Below are positions 16,531 through 25,600 of a stretch of DNA of 42,126 nt, piece by piece. The stretch covers positions 1 to 42,126 of the forward strand of contig JAGSYV010000021.1 of assembly GCA_018262505.1 (NCBI GenBank), given 5' to 3'. The stretch comes from Pseudomonadota bacterium. GTDB lineage: Bacteria; Pseudomonadota; Alphaproteobacteria; Rhizobiales; Pleomorphomonadaceae. A model generated the notes under the pieces. The model was not told where the DNA came from. It made no database searches and saw only the letters and a program-made list of their open reading frames with translations. Position 1 is the stretch's first letter; the number at the start of each line of letters is the position of its first letter. The position numbers were made by a program, and so were the translations under genes.

Positions 16531-17276
16531 AACGCGACGCCCTTCTCCGCTCGCCGCTGCCGATGCTGGTCGTGCTCGCCCTCGCCTGGTGGCTTGTCGT
16601 GCCGGCCCTGAAGATCGAAGCGCGCTATCTGCCGCCGCTTGGCGCCGTCATCGCCGACGCCCGTTCGGTCTGGCCCGATCTTCTCGCCGGCTTCTGGCGG
16701 ACACTCCTCGAAACCGTGATCGGTTTCTTCATCGGTGCCGCGCTCGGCATCGCGGCGGGCATCGGCTTTGCCCAGTGGCGCTGGCTCGAACGTGGCGTCT
16801 TCCCCATCTTCGTCGCACTGCAAAGCGTACCCGTCATCGCTTTCGGGGCGATCGTGGTGATCTGGTTCGGAAATACGCTCGCCTCCAAGGTGGTGATCGC
16901 GCTTTATCTGGCCTTCTTTCCGATCGCGGTGAACACGCTGCGCGGTCTGCAGGAAGCCGATCCGCAACGGATGGCCCTGATGCGCAGTTTCGGCGCTTCA
17001 TCGCGGCAAATGTTCCTCAAGCTCAGCCTGCCGACCGCGCTGCCGACCATCATGATCGGTCTCAAGATCGGCCTGTCGCTGGCGCTGGCGGGAGCGATTG
17101 TCGGCGAATGGTTCGGCGACACGGTCGGCCTCGGCGTCATGTTGTTGCAGGCGCTTTATTTCGAGCAGGTGCCGCGCCTCTGGGTGCTGATCCTGACCTG
17201 CGGCGGATTGGGCACGCTGCTTTATGGCGGCGCGGGATTGATCGAACGGAGGTTCATATGGTGGCGGGCGGAGTAA
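16527..17276 (+). CDS. NitT/TauT-family ABC transporter permease 1
   Basis: A 249-residue inner-membrane permease of the BPD_transp_1 family with about six predicted helices, for example LPMLVVLALAWWLVVPAL, TVIGFFIGAALGIAAGIGF and GAIVVIWFGNTLASKVVIAL. The EAA-like coupling loop is MALMRSFGASSRQMFLKLSL with LPTALPTIMIGLKIG after it, which docks onto the ATPase. Start and ATPase stop share ATGA. A second, distinct permease overlaps its last 19 bases, so the channel is probably a heterodimer, which is less common in this transporter class than a homodimer. Confidence 0.92.
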   Translation: MKRDALLRSPLPMLVVLALAWWLVVPALKIEARYLPPLGAVIADARSVWPDLLAGFWRTLLETVIGFFIGAALGIAAGIGFAQWRWLERGVFPIFVALQSVPVIAFGAIVVIWFGNTLASKVVIALYLAFFPIAVNTLRGLQEADPQRMALMRSFGASSRQMFLKLSLPTALPTIMIGLKIGLSLALAGAIVGEWFGDTVGLGVMLLQALYFEQVPRLWVLILTCGGLGTLLYGGAGLIERRFIWWRAE

Positions 17277-18013
17277 CCTGGCGCGACCGGCTGGCCGTCG
17301 TGATCGGCCTTGCGACCCTGTTCATCGTCTGGCAGGCGGCGACGATGCTGTTCGCCGTGCCCGACTATATCCTGCCCCGCCCGCTGGACATCGCATGGGC
17401 GATCGTCGAGCGGCGCGAGCAGATCTGGCGGGCGCTTCTGTTCACCCTCGCGGAGACGGGCGCCGGCTTTGCCATCGGTGCGCTGATCGGCATCGGGCTG
17501 GCGGTGTGCCTCGTTCTGATTCCGCCTTGCGAAGCGGTCGTCATGCCGCTCGCCGTTGCGATCAACGCCGTGCCGTCGGTCGCCTTCGTGCCGCTGGCGC
17601 TTATCTGGTTCGGCCTGGGTATGGGTTCAAAGATCGCCATGGCAGTGCTCGCCATCGCCTTCATCGTGCTCCTGAACGCGCTGTCGGGCCTGAAGAAACC
17701 GGAACAGGGCCACATCGACCTCATGCGGTCCTTCGGCGCGGGCCGGTTTGGCATCCTCTGGCGGTTGCGGCTGCCGGCGGCGATGCCGTCGATCGTCACC
17801 GGGCTGCGCGTCGGTCTCGGCCGCAGCACGATCGCCGTGATCGTGGCCGAGATGCTTGGAGCCTATGACGGCATCGGGCAGATCGTCTATCAGTCAACGG
17901 CACAGGTGGATTACCTCAGCGTCTGGGCCGCAGTTCTGACAGCCATGCTGGGCAGTCTGGCGCTTTACGGCTGTCTCGTCGCAATCGATCGTAAGCTCAT
18001 CTGGTGGAGATAA
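17258..18013 (+). CDS. NitT/TauT-family ABC transporter permease 2
   Basis: A 251-residue permease of the same family as the preceding gene but clearly diverged. Helical segments include LAVVIGLATLFIVWQAATML, TGAGFAIGALIGIGLAVCLV and AMAVLAIAFIVLLNALSGL. The coupling loop is DLMRSFGAGRFGILWRLRLP followed by AAMPSIVTGLRVGLG. The ATG at 17258 lies behind ACGGAGG inside the 3' end of permease 1. It would pair with permease 1 to form a heterodimeric channel served by the single ATPase. The next gene begins 2 bases after its stop, so transport and catabolism are in one transcript. Confidence 0.92.
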   Translation: MVAGGVTWRDRLAVVIGLATLFIVWQAATMLFAVPDYILPRPLDIAWAIVERREQIWRALLFTLAETGAGFAIGALIGIGLAVCLVLIPPCEAVVMPLAVAINAVPSVAFVPLALIWFGLGMGSKIAMAVLAIAFIVLLNALSGLKKPEQGHIDLMRSFGAGRFGILWRLRLPAAMPSIVTGLRVGLGRSTIAVIVAEMLGAYDGIGQIVYQSTAQVDYLSVWAAVLTAMLGSLALYGCLVAIDRKLIWWR

Positions 18014-18015
18014 AG

Positions 18016-18795
18016 ATGTCCATTTCCTTCGATGCCATCGCCAATACGACGGCCGCCGACGAGCCGACACTGCGCGCGCAACTGGCCGCGTGCTTCCGGC
18101 TCGTGTCGCATTTCGGCATGGACGATCTCATCTACAATCACATCTCGGTGCGGGTGCCCGGCTCGACCGAGCACTTCCTGATCAACCCCTACGGCCTGTT
18201 GTTTTCGGAAGTCACCGCGTCGTGTTTCGTCAAGATCGACCTCGACGGCAACAAGGTAGAGCCGTCGCCCTATGAGGTGAATCAGGCCGGCTTCGTGATC
18301 CACAGCGCGATTCATTCGGCGCGTGAGGATGCGGTCTGCGTGCTGCACACCCACTCCGAGGCTGCCACGGCCATTTCGGCGCTTGATGTCGGCTTGTTGC
18401 CGGTCAGCCAATTCGCCATGCGCTATCAAGGCCATATGGGCTTTCACGACTACGAGGGCGTGGCTCTCGACACCGATGAACGCGGTCGTCTCATCTCCGA
18501 CATCGGGCCGCATAACGTGCTGGTGCTCCGCAACCATGGCGTTCTGACCGTCGGGCGCACCATTCCCGAAGCCTTCATTCTCATGTACTACTTCGAGAAG
18601 GCGGCGCGCGTTCAACTGCTGGCCCAATCGGCCATCGCGGCGGGCGCGCAACTTGCCTTGCCACCGAGTGTCGTCACCCAGAAGACGGCCCGGCAGTTCA
18701 ACGATCACCACGGTGATATCAGGGCCGCCGGTTCACGGGAATGGCCGGCTTTCATACGGCTCATGGATCGCATCGATCCCGGCTATCGCGATTGA
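18016..18795 (+). CDS. Class II aldolase/adducin-family protein, possible decarboxylase
   Basis: A 259-residue class II aldolase-fold protein. Metal ligands are visible as VLHTHSEA (HxH) near residue 115 and a third His in RNHGVLTVG near 178. The N-terminal part matches the adducin-like branch (DDLIYNHISVRVPG, LLFSEVTAS). The position of the catalytic Glu in fuculose-phosphate aldolase appears to be Asn (EVNQAGFVIH), so classical aldolase chemistry is doubtful. Known relatives with other chemistry include pyridine-dicarboxylate and dihydroxyphthalate decarboxylases and the NovR/CloR oxygenases. In an operon with a small-molecule importer and an alpha/beta hydrolase, a decarboxylase acting on an aromatic or heteroaromatic acid is a reasonable inference. 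Confidence 0.8.
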   Translation: MSISFDAIANTTAADEPTLRAQLAACFRLVSHFGMDDLIYNHISVRVPGSTEHFLINPYGLLFSEVTASCFVKIDLDGNKVEPSPYEVNQAGFVIHSAIHSAREDAVCVLHTHSEAATAISALDVGLLPVSQFAMRYQGHMGFHDYEGVALDTDERGRLISDIGPHNVLVLRNHGVLTVGRTIPEAFILMYYFEKAARVQLLAQSAIAAGAQLALPPSVVTQKTARQFNDHHGDIRAAGSREWPAFIRLMDRIDPGYRD

Positions 18796-18848
18796 TGGCG
18801 CGGGCTTGCAGGACCGACGCAAGGGGTGGGATAGCGCAAGAGAGCACC

Positions 18849-19574
18849 ATGATGCAGGGGCACGAAATAGCGGACGATATGCTGGAAGCGGGCGAAGAAC
18901 CGGTCAAGGCCCGGGGGACGCTGTCGGAGACATTGCGTGCCCAGTTGGAGGAGATGATCGTCGACGGTCGTCTTCGCCCGGGCGAGAAACTCGATGAATT
19001 CGAGCTGGCCCAGCGCTTCAACGTGTCGCGAACGCCCGTCCGCGAAGCGGTGAAAGCCTTGGTGGCTGTTGGTCTCATCGAGATGCGACCGCGGCACGGG
19101 CTGGTTGTCGCCACGCTGTCCATTCCGGTGCTTCTCGAGATGTTCCAGATGATGGCCGCGCTCGAGGGGCTGTGTGCGAAACTCGCCACCCGGCGTGCGA
19201 CCTTGGCCGAGCGGAGCCAGCTTCGCGACATTCACCGTCGGCTTGTCTCGGCCCTGGATGATGGCGATCCGGCTCGCTTCTATGACGTGAACACCGAGTT
19301 CCACGAACTGCTCTACGATGCGTCGCACACGCAGTTCATCGCCAATCAGACCCGCGGCCTGAGGCGTCGTGTCGCAGCCTATCGACGATATGTCACCTAC
19401 CAGCCCGGCCGCATGGCGACGACCATCGCCGAGCATGAGCGCATCATTGATGCGATTGACCGGGCCGACGCGGAAGCCGCTTTCAAGGCGGCCAGCGAGC
19501 ACATCAGCCTGCTCGGCGACGACATGGCGGATTTCATCGCCGCCGTGCCGATGGCCATGTTCGAAAAAGCCTGA
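18849..19574 (+). CDS. GntR-family regulator, FadR/FCD subgroup
   Basis: A 241-residue transcription regulator. The N-terminal winged helix (residues about 25-90) contains the GntR signature LRPGEKLDEFELAQRFNVSRTPVREAVKAL. The C-terminal all-helical FCD domain (about 95-230) carries likely metal/effector ligands in NTEFHELLYD, EHERIIDAID and ASEHISLLG. FCD regulators of this type usually repress catabolic operons and are released by a carboxylic-acid pathway intermediate. Start options are two adjacent ATGs at 18849 and 18852. It lies between the aldolase-like and hydrolase genes and probably controls both divergent operons through the region around 14454-14482. Confidence 0.9.
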   Translation: MMQGHEIADDMLEAGEEPVKARGTLSETLRAQLEEMIVDGRLRPGEKLDEFELAQRFNVSRTPVREAVKALVAVGLIEMRPRHGLVVATLSIPVLLEMFQMMAALEGLCAKLATRRATLAERSQLRDIHRRLVSALDDGDPARFYDVNTEFHELLYDASHTQFIANQTRGLRRRVAAYRRYVTYQPGRMATTIAEHERIIDAIDRADAEAAFKAASEHISLLGDDMADFIAAVPMAMFEKA

Positions 19575-19576
19575 GG

Positions 19577-20320
19577 ATGACCGCGCTGGGTGTGCGCCGC
19601 TACGGAACATCGGGCCCGGTCGTCGTTTTCATCCATGGCTGGTGTTGCAGCGGTGATTTCTGGCGACATCAGGTTGCCGCCTTTGCCGACGAATGCCGGC
19701 TCGTTGTGCTCGACCTCGGCCATGCTGATCCTGTTGTGGACGACGATCTCTCCATCGAAGCGACGGGGGCGGCGGTTGCCGCCGTGATCGAAACCGAGGG
19801 CATCACCGAGTGCACGCTCGTCGGTCATTCGCTGGGTGGACCGATTACCATCGAAACTGCGGTCAGGCTCGGGGACCGGTGTCGACTGGTCGTCGGCGTC
19901 GACAGCTTCACGGATGCTGCGTTCTATGCGCGCCTGCCAGACGCCGAAATCGCCGCGCGGCTCGCACCGTTCCAGCGTGATTTCGCAGGGGCAATGGCCA
20001 ACATGGTCGAGCAGATCACGCTCATCGGCGGCGCGGATCTGCGCGGCTGGATCATCCAGATGATGGCCTCCGCCTCACCGGAGAGCGCTCTTGCCAGCAT
20101 GGCGTCGCTTCTCGATCACGATCTCGAGGCGGTCTGGCCATGTGTGGGCTGCCCGATTCGAGCGATCAACTCCGAACCGCTCGACCGCCCCGACTCTCGC
20201 CTCGCGCTGGCCGGCCTTGAAATGATCCTGATGCCCGAGGTCGGGCATTTCCCGATGCTTGAGGCGCCCGAAGCGTTCAACAGGCATCTTTCAAGGGTGC
20301 TCAACATCGGGGCGGCGTAA
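19577..20320 (+). CDS. Alpha/beta-fold hydrolase
   Basis: A 247-residue alpha/beta hydrolase with oxyanion segment FIHGWCCSGDFWRHQV, nucleophile elbow GHSLGGP (Ser near residue 86) and late His in EVGHFPMLEAPEAF. The acid residue is probably an Asp in the SEPLDRPDSR region. It starts 2 bases after the gntR stop and ends the operon. In N-heterocycle pathways, members of this fold remove formyl or acetamido groups after ring opening (for example NicD or the acetamidomethylenesuccinate hydrolase of vitamin B6 degradation). That role is possible here but not shown. Simple esterase activity is the alternative. Confidence 0.87.
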   Translation: MTALGVRRYGTSGPVVVFIHGWCCSGDFWRHQVAAFADECRLVVLDLGHADPVVDDDLSIEATGAAVAAVIETEGITECTLVGHSLGGPITIETAVRLGDRCRLVVGVDSFTDAAFYARLPDAEIAARLAPFQRDFAGAMANMVEQITLIGGADLRGWIIQMMASASPESALASMASLLDHDLEAVWPCVGCPIRAINSEPLDRPDSRLALAGLEMILMPEVGHFPMLEAPEAFNRHLSRVLNIGAA

Positions 20321-20339
20321 GCGGGACTGGCGGAACTAA

Positions 20340-20800
20340 GATGATGTTGACCGGGATTGCTCGGGGTGATGACCCGGCCCGTCTTCCATCAGGCTTCTTA
20401 TCGCCACTGCCGTGGCGACCGCCACCACATGATGGCTGCATCGGCAACGCCTGCAAGTGGGCTCGGCTCGACCCTGTAGACGTCGCGATGATCGTCGATC
20501 AACCCGGTCTTGACTTCGGTCGGCGGCCGAGCTCCGCCGAGCGAAATACGCTGACGCTTTGTGCAGGATTCCGCTCGCCTGCCGGAGTTCGCGGTTCTAG
20601 CCCTCCCGCGCCGTTAACTGGGTGATCACGTTCTCGGGCGCGCTGCCGAAACGCCACTGTCCTACTCCGCCTTCGTCAGCCGGAGCCGAAGCATCCTGCC
20701 TGCGCAGCCGATCTTGCCTGCGATCGAGACCATGCCGCCGCCAGGAGATGTGATCGCCTTCGTGTTCGAGCGCTATCAGCACTGAATACTACGATTAGGC
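20340..20800 (-). mobile_element. IS3-family relic (orfA and start of orfB), multiply frameshifted
   Basis: Read on the minus strand, several frames together give IS3 OrfA text: LIALEHEGDH, MVSIAGKIGC, an interrupted TKAE-stop-DSG, PENVITQL, then NRELRQASGILHKASAYFA, the leucine-zipper end of OrfA. This is followed by the OrfB beginning LIDDHRDVYRVEP and ALPMQPS. The remainder of OrfB is missing. At least three frame changes and stop codons show long decay. No end repeats could be recognised, so limits are approximate. Confidence 0.7.
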
Positions 20801-20885
20801 CCCGGTGCACCAAATTACGAGGACATTCTCGGTTCCGTCCCAGCCATTATCCTCCAACTGTATCGTGACGTTTCATGCTTCCCCA

Positions 20886-21280
20886 ATGCGCAGAAAAATC
20901 GAGGAAATTCCGTCCACTGTCGCGCGCCTTATCGAAAAATTAGGCCGTGAGTTGTAGGAAATCGACCAACTGATGAGGAAGGCCGATCCTGTTGCAGTCA
21001 TTGCGATTGGCCGCGACTCCTCAGACTACGCGGCACATTTTCCGAAATACGTGATTAAACTGACTTTGGGCCTGTGGTGTCTATGAGGCCATCGTTGGTC
21101 TCGGTCTATCACCTAAGATTGCGGCTGGAGCGCTGCGCGTCATTCGTGATTTCCCAATCAGGAAAAAGCTCCGATATCGTGGCGTTGGCTAAGAGCGGTT
21201 CCTTAACTATCGCCCTACATTGGCTAAAGTTTGATCACGGAGTTGTGAACTGGACATTCGGCATAAAGTCATTTAGCTGA
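20886..21280 (+). pseudogene. SIS-domain sugar isomerase/deaminase-like gene, decayed
   Basis: From ATG 20886 the plus strand reads MRRKIEEIPSTVARLIEKLG, then a TAG stop at 20955-20957. The same frame continues ADPVAVIAIGRDSSDYAAHF and KYVIKLTLGLW, then shifts frame near 21070 and gives SMRPSLVSVYHLRLRL, FVISQSGKSSDIVALAKSG and LTIAL. This is the order found in the first SIS domain of GlmS/AgaS/NagB-II-like proteins (GxSS and SQSGxSxD phosphosugar-binding motifs). The C-terminal SIS domain is absent. A functional copy would act on an amino-sugar phosphate. G+C is visibly lower than in surrounding intact genes. Confidence 0.7.
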
Positions 21281-21550
21281 GTTCCTTAGTCGAGAATGAG
21301 TGCGCCGGTTGGTATCCCGGCAATCGCCTTATGGCGAGCTCCCGCCCTCAGCGGTCCCACGGCCCGAACAGCAATTTTCGAATTGCCGGAGGGTATGGGA
21401 TATGCGCCGCCATTCTCGCGCACCGACCGTACCTTCCGCCATGTTGGAAGGACAACGCGTGCTTAAGAGCTTCCCCAATATCGCCCCTGACAGGCATCCA
21501 GCAGACCGCCGCTCCGCCTCCGCTTTTCCCATGGCGGCGAGGTGAGCGAC
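21281..21550. other. Intergenic segment, no gene recognised
   Basis: Short open frames exist on both strands but none resembles a known family or has a convincing ribosome-binding site, except the GAGGTGA just before the adaptor gene at 21551. It presumably contains the promoter of the RND operon; no repressor gene lies beside it. Confidence 0.4.
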
Positions 21551-22660
21551 ATGTCAGCCATAACCCGTTCCAAACCTCGGGCGACCACGCGCGCGCTGGT
21601 ATTCGTTGGCGTCATCGCCGTTCTCGGCGGCATCGGCTACGGCGTCTTCTCATGGAAGATGTCGCGCGTGTACGCGGCCATTGCCGCGGCCTCCTACGAG
21701 CGACCGCCCATTGAGGTGGCAACCCTCACCGTTACCGCCGAACACCTGCCGCGAGCCATCGAAACTTTTGGCACCCTACAGGCGGTCCAGCAGGTCGATA
21801 TCGCGACCGAAACTGCCGGCCGGGTGATCGAGATCGACTTTTCAGCCGGCCAACAGGTCAAGGCTGGCGAGGGGCTCGTCCATCTCGACGACTCGGTCGA
21901 GCAGGCGCAACGGGCCGCCGCGACCGCTTCGGCGCGGTTCGCGCGCCTGCAGTTCGACCGCTCGCAGAAACTGGACGCCTCGGGCGCCGAACCGCGTCAG
22001 ACATCACAGCAGCGCCAGGCCGAACTCGACCAGGCCGATGCCGAGGTGACGCGGCTCGACGCGGTCATCGCCCAAAAGACGGTTCGTGCCCCATTCTCCG
22101 GTCAGATCGGCCTGCGCCAGGTCAACATCGGGCAGATCGTCAGCGCCGGCACCGTGCTGGCAACGCTGACCGCGCTCGACGAACTCCACGTCAACTTTGC
22201 CGTGCCGCAGCAACAGATCGAGCAGGTCAAGGTCCGCGGCAAGGTCTCGCTGCGCACCGATGCCTATCCGGGAAGAGCGTTTACCGGCACCATCACCGCC
22301 ATCGCCCCGGTGATCGATGCCGAGACACGCAATGTTTCGGTCCAGGCTACGCTTCAGAACCAGGATGGCCTGCTGCGCCCCGGCCTGTTCATGACCGTCG
22401 GCATCGATCTGCCTCCGCGCGACAACGTGGTGCTCCTGCCGATCACGGCAGTGCAAACCTCGGCCTTTGGCGACAACGTCTATCTGGTACGCGAGGGTAA
22501 GGTCGACATCGCGCCGCTAACCACCGGACAGCGCATCGGCGACCGAGTGGTCATCGAGCAGGGGCTTTCCGCCGGGGACGTGGTGATCACCTCTGGTCAG
22601 CTTCGCGTCTACCCTGGGGCAGCCGTCGCAGCAGTTCCTTCATCCCAAGTTCAACGGTGA
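21551..22660 (+). CDS. RND efflux periplasmic adaptor (membrane fusion protein)
   Basis: A 369-residue HlyD/AcrA-type adaptor linking an inner-membrane RND pump to an outer-membrane channel. An N-terminal hydrophobic anchor (LVFVGVIAVLGGIGYGVFSW) lacks a lipobox Cys, so it is probably membrane-anchored. The lipoyl halves are around EVATLTVTAEHLPRAIETFG and VRAPFSGQIGLRQVNIGQIV, flanking a short coiled-coil hairpin rich in Gln, Ala and Arg. Beta-barrel and membrane-proximal domains follow, with LLRPGLFMTV typical of the MdtA/MexE-like class. The ATG at 21551 is preferred over the in-frame GTG at 21542 because GAGGTGA precedes it. Its stop overlaps the pump start. Confidence 0.9.
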   Translation: MSAITRSKPRATTRALVFVGVIAVLGGIGYGVFSWKMSRVYAAIAAASYERPPIEVATLTVTAEHLPRAIETFGTLQAVQQVDIATETAGRVIEIDFSAGQQVKAGEGLVHLDDSVEQAQRAAATASARFARLQFDRSQKLDASGAEPRQTSQQRQAELDQADAEVTRLDAVIAQKTVRAPFSGQIGLRQVNIGQIVSAGTVLATLTALDELHVNFAVPQQQIEQVKVRGKVSLRTDAYPGRAFTGTITAIAPVIDAETRNVSVQATLQNQDGLLRPGLFMTVGIDLPPRDNVVLLPITAVQTSAFGDNVYLVREGKVDIAPLTTGQRIGDRVVIEQGLSAGDVVITSGQLRVYPGAAVAAVPSSQVQR

Positions 22661-25600
22661 TCTTGATGTTATCGACCGATCTTTTCGTTCGCCGGCCGAT
22701 CCTGTCCATCGTCGTCAGCATCCTGACCCTGTTGGTCGGAGTCATGTCGCTGATGTCGCTGCCGATCCGGCAGTATCCGGACCTCGAAAGCGCCACCATC
22801 ACCATCGACACCAATTACTCCGGCGCGACCCAGTCGGTCATGCAGGGCTTCGTGACGACACCGATCGCCCAGGCCGTAGCAACCGTGAGCGGTGTTGAAT
22901 ACCTGTCGTCGACTTCCATGCAGGGGTTCAGCCAGGTCAAGGCGAAGCTGGTGATCAATGCCGACGCTGATCGGGCGATGACCGAGGTCCTGGCGCGCGT
23001 TCAGCAGGTGAAATACCGCTTGCCTGAGGGCGCCTCCGACCCCGTGATCTCCAAGATCACCGATGGTGCGTCGGACGTTCAATATATCGCATTCACTTCC
23101 GACACCCTCAGCGTGCCGCAGATCACCGACTTCGCAGTGCGGGTCGCACAACCGTTGCTGACCTCCATTCCCGGCGTCGCCAGCGCCAATCTGTCGGGCG
23201 CCCAGCAACTGGCCATGCGCGTCTGGATCGACCCAGACAAGCTCGCCGCGCGCGGCTTGACGCCGGGCGACATCGCCACGGCCCTCCGGGCCAACAACGT
23301 CCAGGCCGCCCCCGGCCAGATCATGGGTGACACGACGGTGATGAACATCACCGCGGACACCGACGCCGCCGATCCCGAGCAGTTTCGCAACATGATCATC
23401 AAGCGCGGCGACAGCGTCGAGAATGGCGTCGTTCGCCTGTCCGACGTCGCCACGCTGGAACTCGGCGGTCAGACTTATGCCAGCAGCGCACGCGCAAATG
23501 GCAAGGCGGCGGTCGACATCGCCCTATCGCCGGCCCCGGACGGCAACCCGCTCGAGATCGTCGCCGCCGCCAAGCGCCTTATTCCGGAAATTCAGAAGGT
23601 GGCACCGCCCGGCGTCAAGGTATTCAGCAACTTTGACGTCACCCATTTCGTCAACGCGTCCATCGACGAGGTCGAGCACACCCTCATTGAAGCGATCGCC
23701 ATCGTCATCGTCGTCATCTTCCTGTTCCTCGGCTCCTTCCGCGCCGTGATCATCCCCATCGTCACCATCCCGCTGTCCATGGTCGGTACAGCGGCGCTGA
23801 TGCTCGCCTGCGGCTTTTCGATCAACCTGTTGACGCTCCTGGCCATGGTGCTCTCCATTGGCCTGGTGGTCGACGACGCCATCGTGGTTGTCGAGAACAT
23901 CCATCGCCACATAGAGGAAGGTCTGGCGCCGATCGACGCCGCCTTGGTTGGCGCCCGCGAGATCGTGGCGCCCGTCATCGCCATGACCATCACGCTCGCC
24001 GCGGTCTATGCGCCGATCGGGCTGATGGGCGGACTGACCGGCAGCCTGTTCCGTGAGTTCGCCTTCACCCTGGCCGGCTCGGTACTGGTGTCAGGCATTA
24101 TCGCTTTAACGCTGTCACCGATGATGAGCTCGAGACTTTTGACGGCGCGTGCCTCCGAAGGGTTTCTTGCCACACTCATCGAGCACCTGTTCGTCCGCAT
24201 TTCGAGCGGCTACCGCCGCATGCTGACGACCGTGCTGGCCTTTCGTCCGGCGGTGCTGCTGGTGGCGGTAGTCATGTTCGCCGGCAGCGCGGCGCTGTTC
24301 TTCGGCAGCGAGCGGGAACTCGCCCCCGAGGAAGACCAGGGCTACGTCTTCGTCTCGGTTCGTGCACCGCAATATGCCAACCTCGACTACACCACCAAGG
24401 CGACTGAACAAGTCGACAAGCTGTTTCACACCCTGCCGGAATTCAGCACCAGCTTCATGGTCAACGGTACCGACGGCCTGAACAACGCCTTCGGCGGCGT
24501 GGTCCTTACCGACTGGGACAAGCGCGGCCGGAGCGCTGCCGACGTGCAGAACCAACTCTACGGCATGGTCAACTCCGTCCACGACGCGATGGTCACCCCA
24601 TTCCAGGTGTCGGCCCTGCCGGCGGCTAGCTCCGGCCTGCCGTTTCAGATGGTGCTGCGCTCGTCCCGCGACTTCAGCCTGATCAACCAGACCATGGACG
24701 AGATCAAGGCAGCGGCTTGGAAAAGTGGGCTGTTCGTGTTCGTCGACAGCGATCTCGCCTTCGACAATCCGACGGCGCACATCAAGGTCGATAGCGCCAA
24801 GGCGGGCGAACTCGGCATCACCATGCAGGCGATCGCCGACACGCTCGACACCCTGGTCGGTGAGAACTATGTCAACCGCTTCAACTACTTCGGGCGCTCC
24901 TACGACGTCATCCCGCAAGTGCGCAAGGCGGACCGGCTGACCCCGGACAGCCTCGGACGCTATCGCGTCCGCACCCATTCGGGCGATCTAGTGCCGCTGT
25001 CGACCGTGGTCAGCATCGACGTCGGCGCCGAACCCAACCGGCTCACCCAGTTCAATCAGATGAATGCGGCGACGCTGTCGGCGGTGGTGCGGCCGGGCGT
25101 GACCATGGGCCAGGCGGTGGCTTTCATGAAGTCGCAGCCGCTGCCGACCGGCATGTCCATCGACTGGCTGGCCGACAGCCGCCAGTATGTCCAGGAAGGC
25201 AATCGCTTGACGGTGTCCTTCGCTCTGGCTCTGGTGGTCATCTTCCTGGTGCTCGCCGCGCAATACGAGAGCTTCCGAGATCCGCTGGTCATCCTGATCA
25301 CCGTGCCGCTCGCCCTGTTCGGCGCGCTGTTGCCGCTGTTCCTGGGCTTCACCACGGTGAACATCTACACCCAGATCGGCTTGGTGACGCTGATCGGGCT
25401 GATCTCCAAGCACGGAATCCTGATGGTGGCCTTCGCCAACGAGATCCAGATGTCCAAGAGCGTCGACCGGCAGACCGCCATAATCGAGGCGGCAACCGTG
25501 CGCATGCGGCCGATCCTGATGACCACCGCCGCCATGGTCACCGGCCTAATCCCGCTGGTGTTCGCCGTGGGCGCCGGCGCGGCGAGCCGCTTCGCCATCG

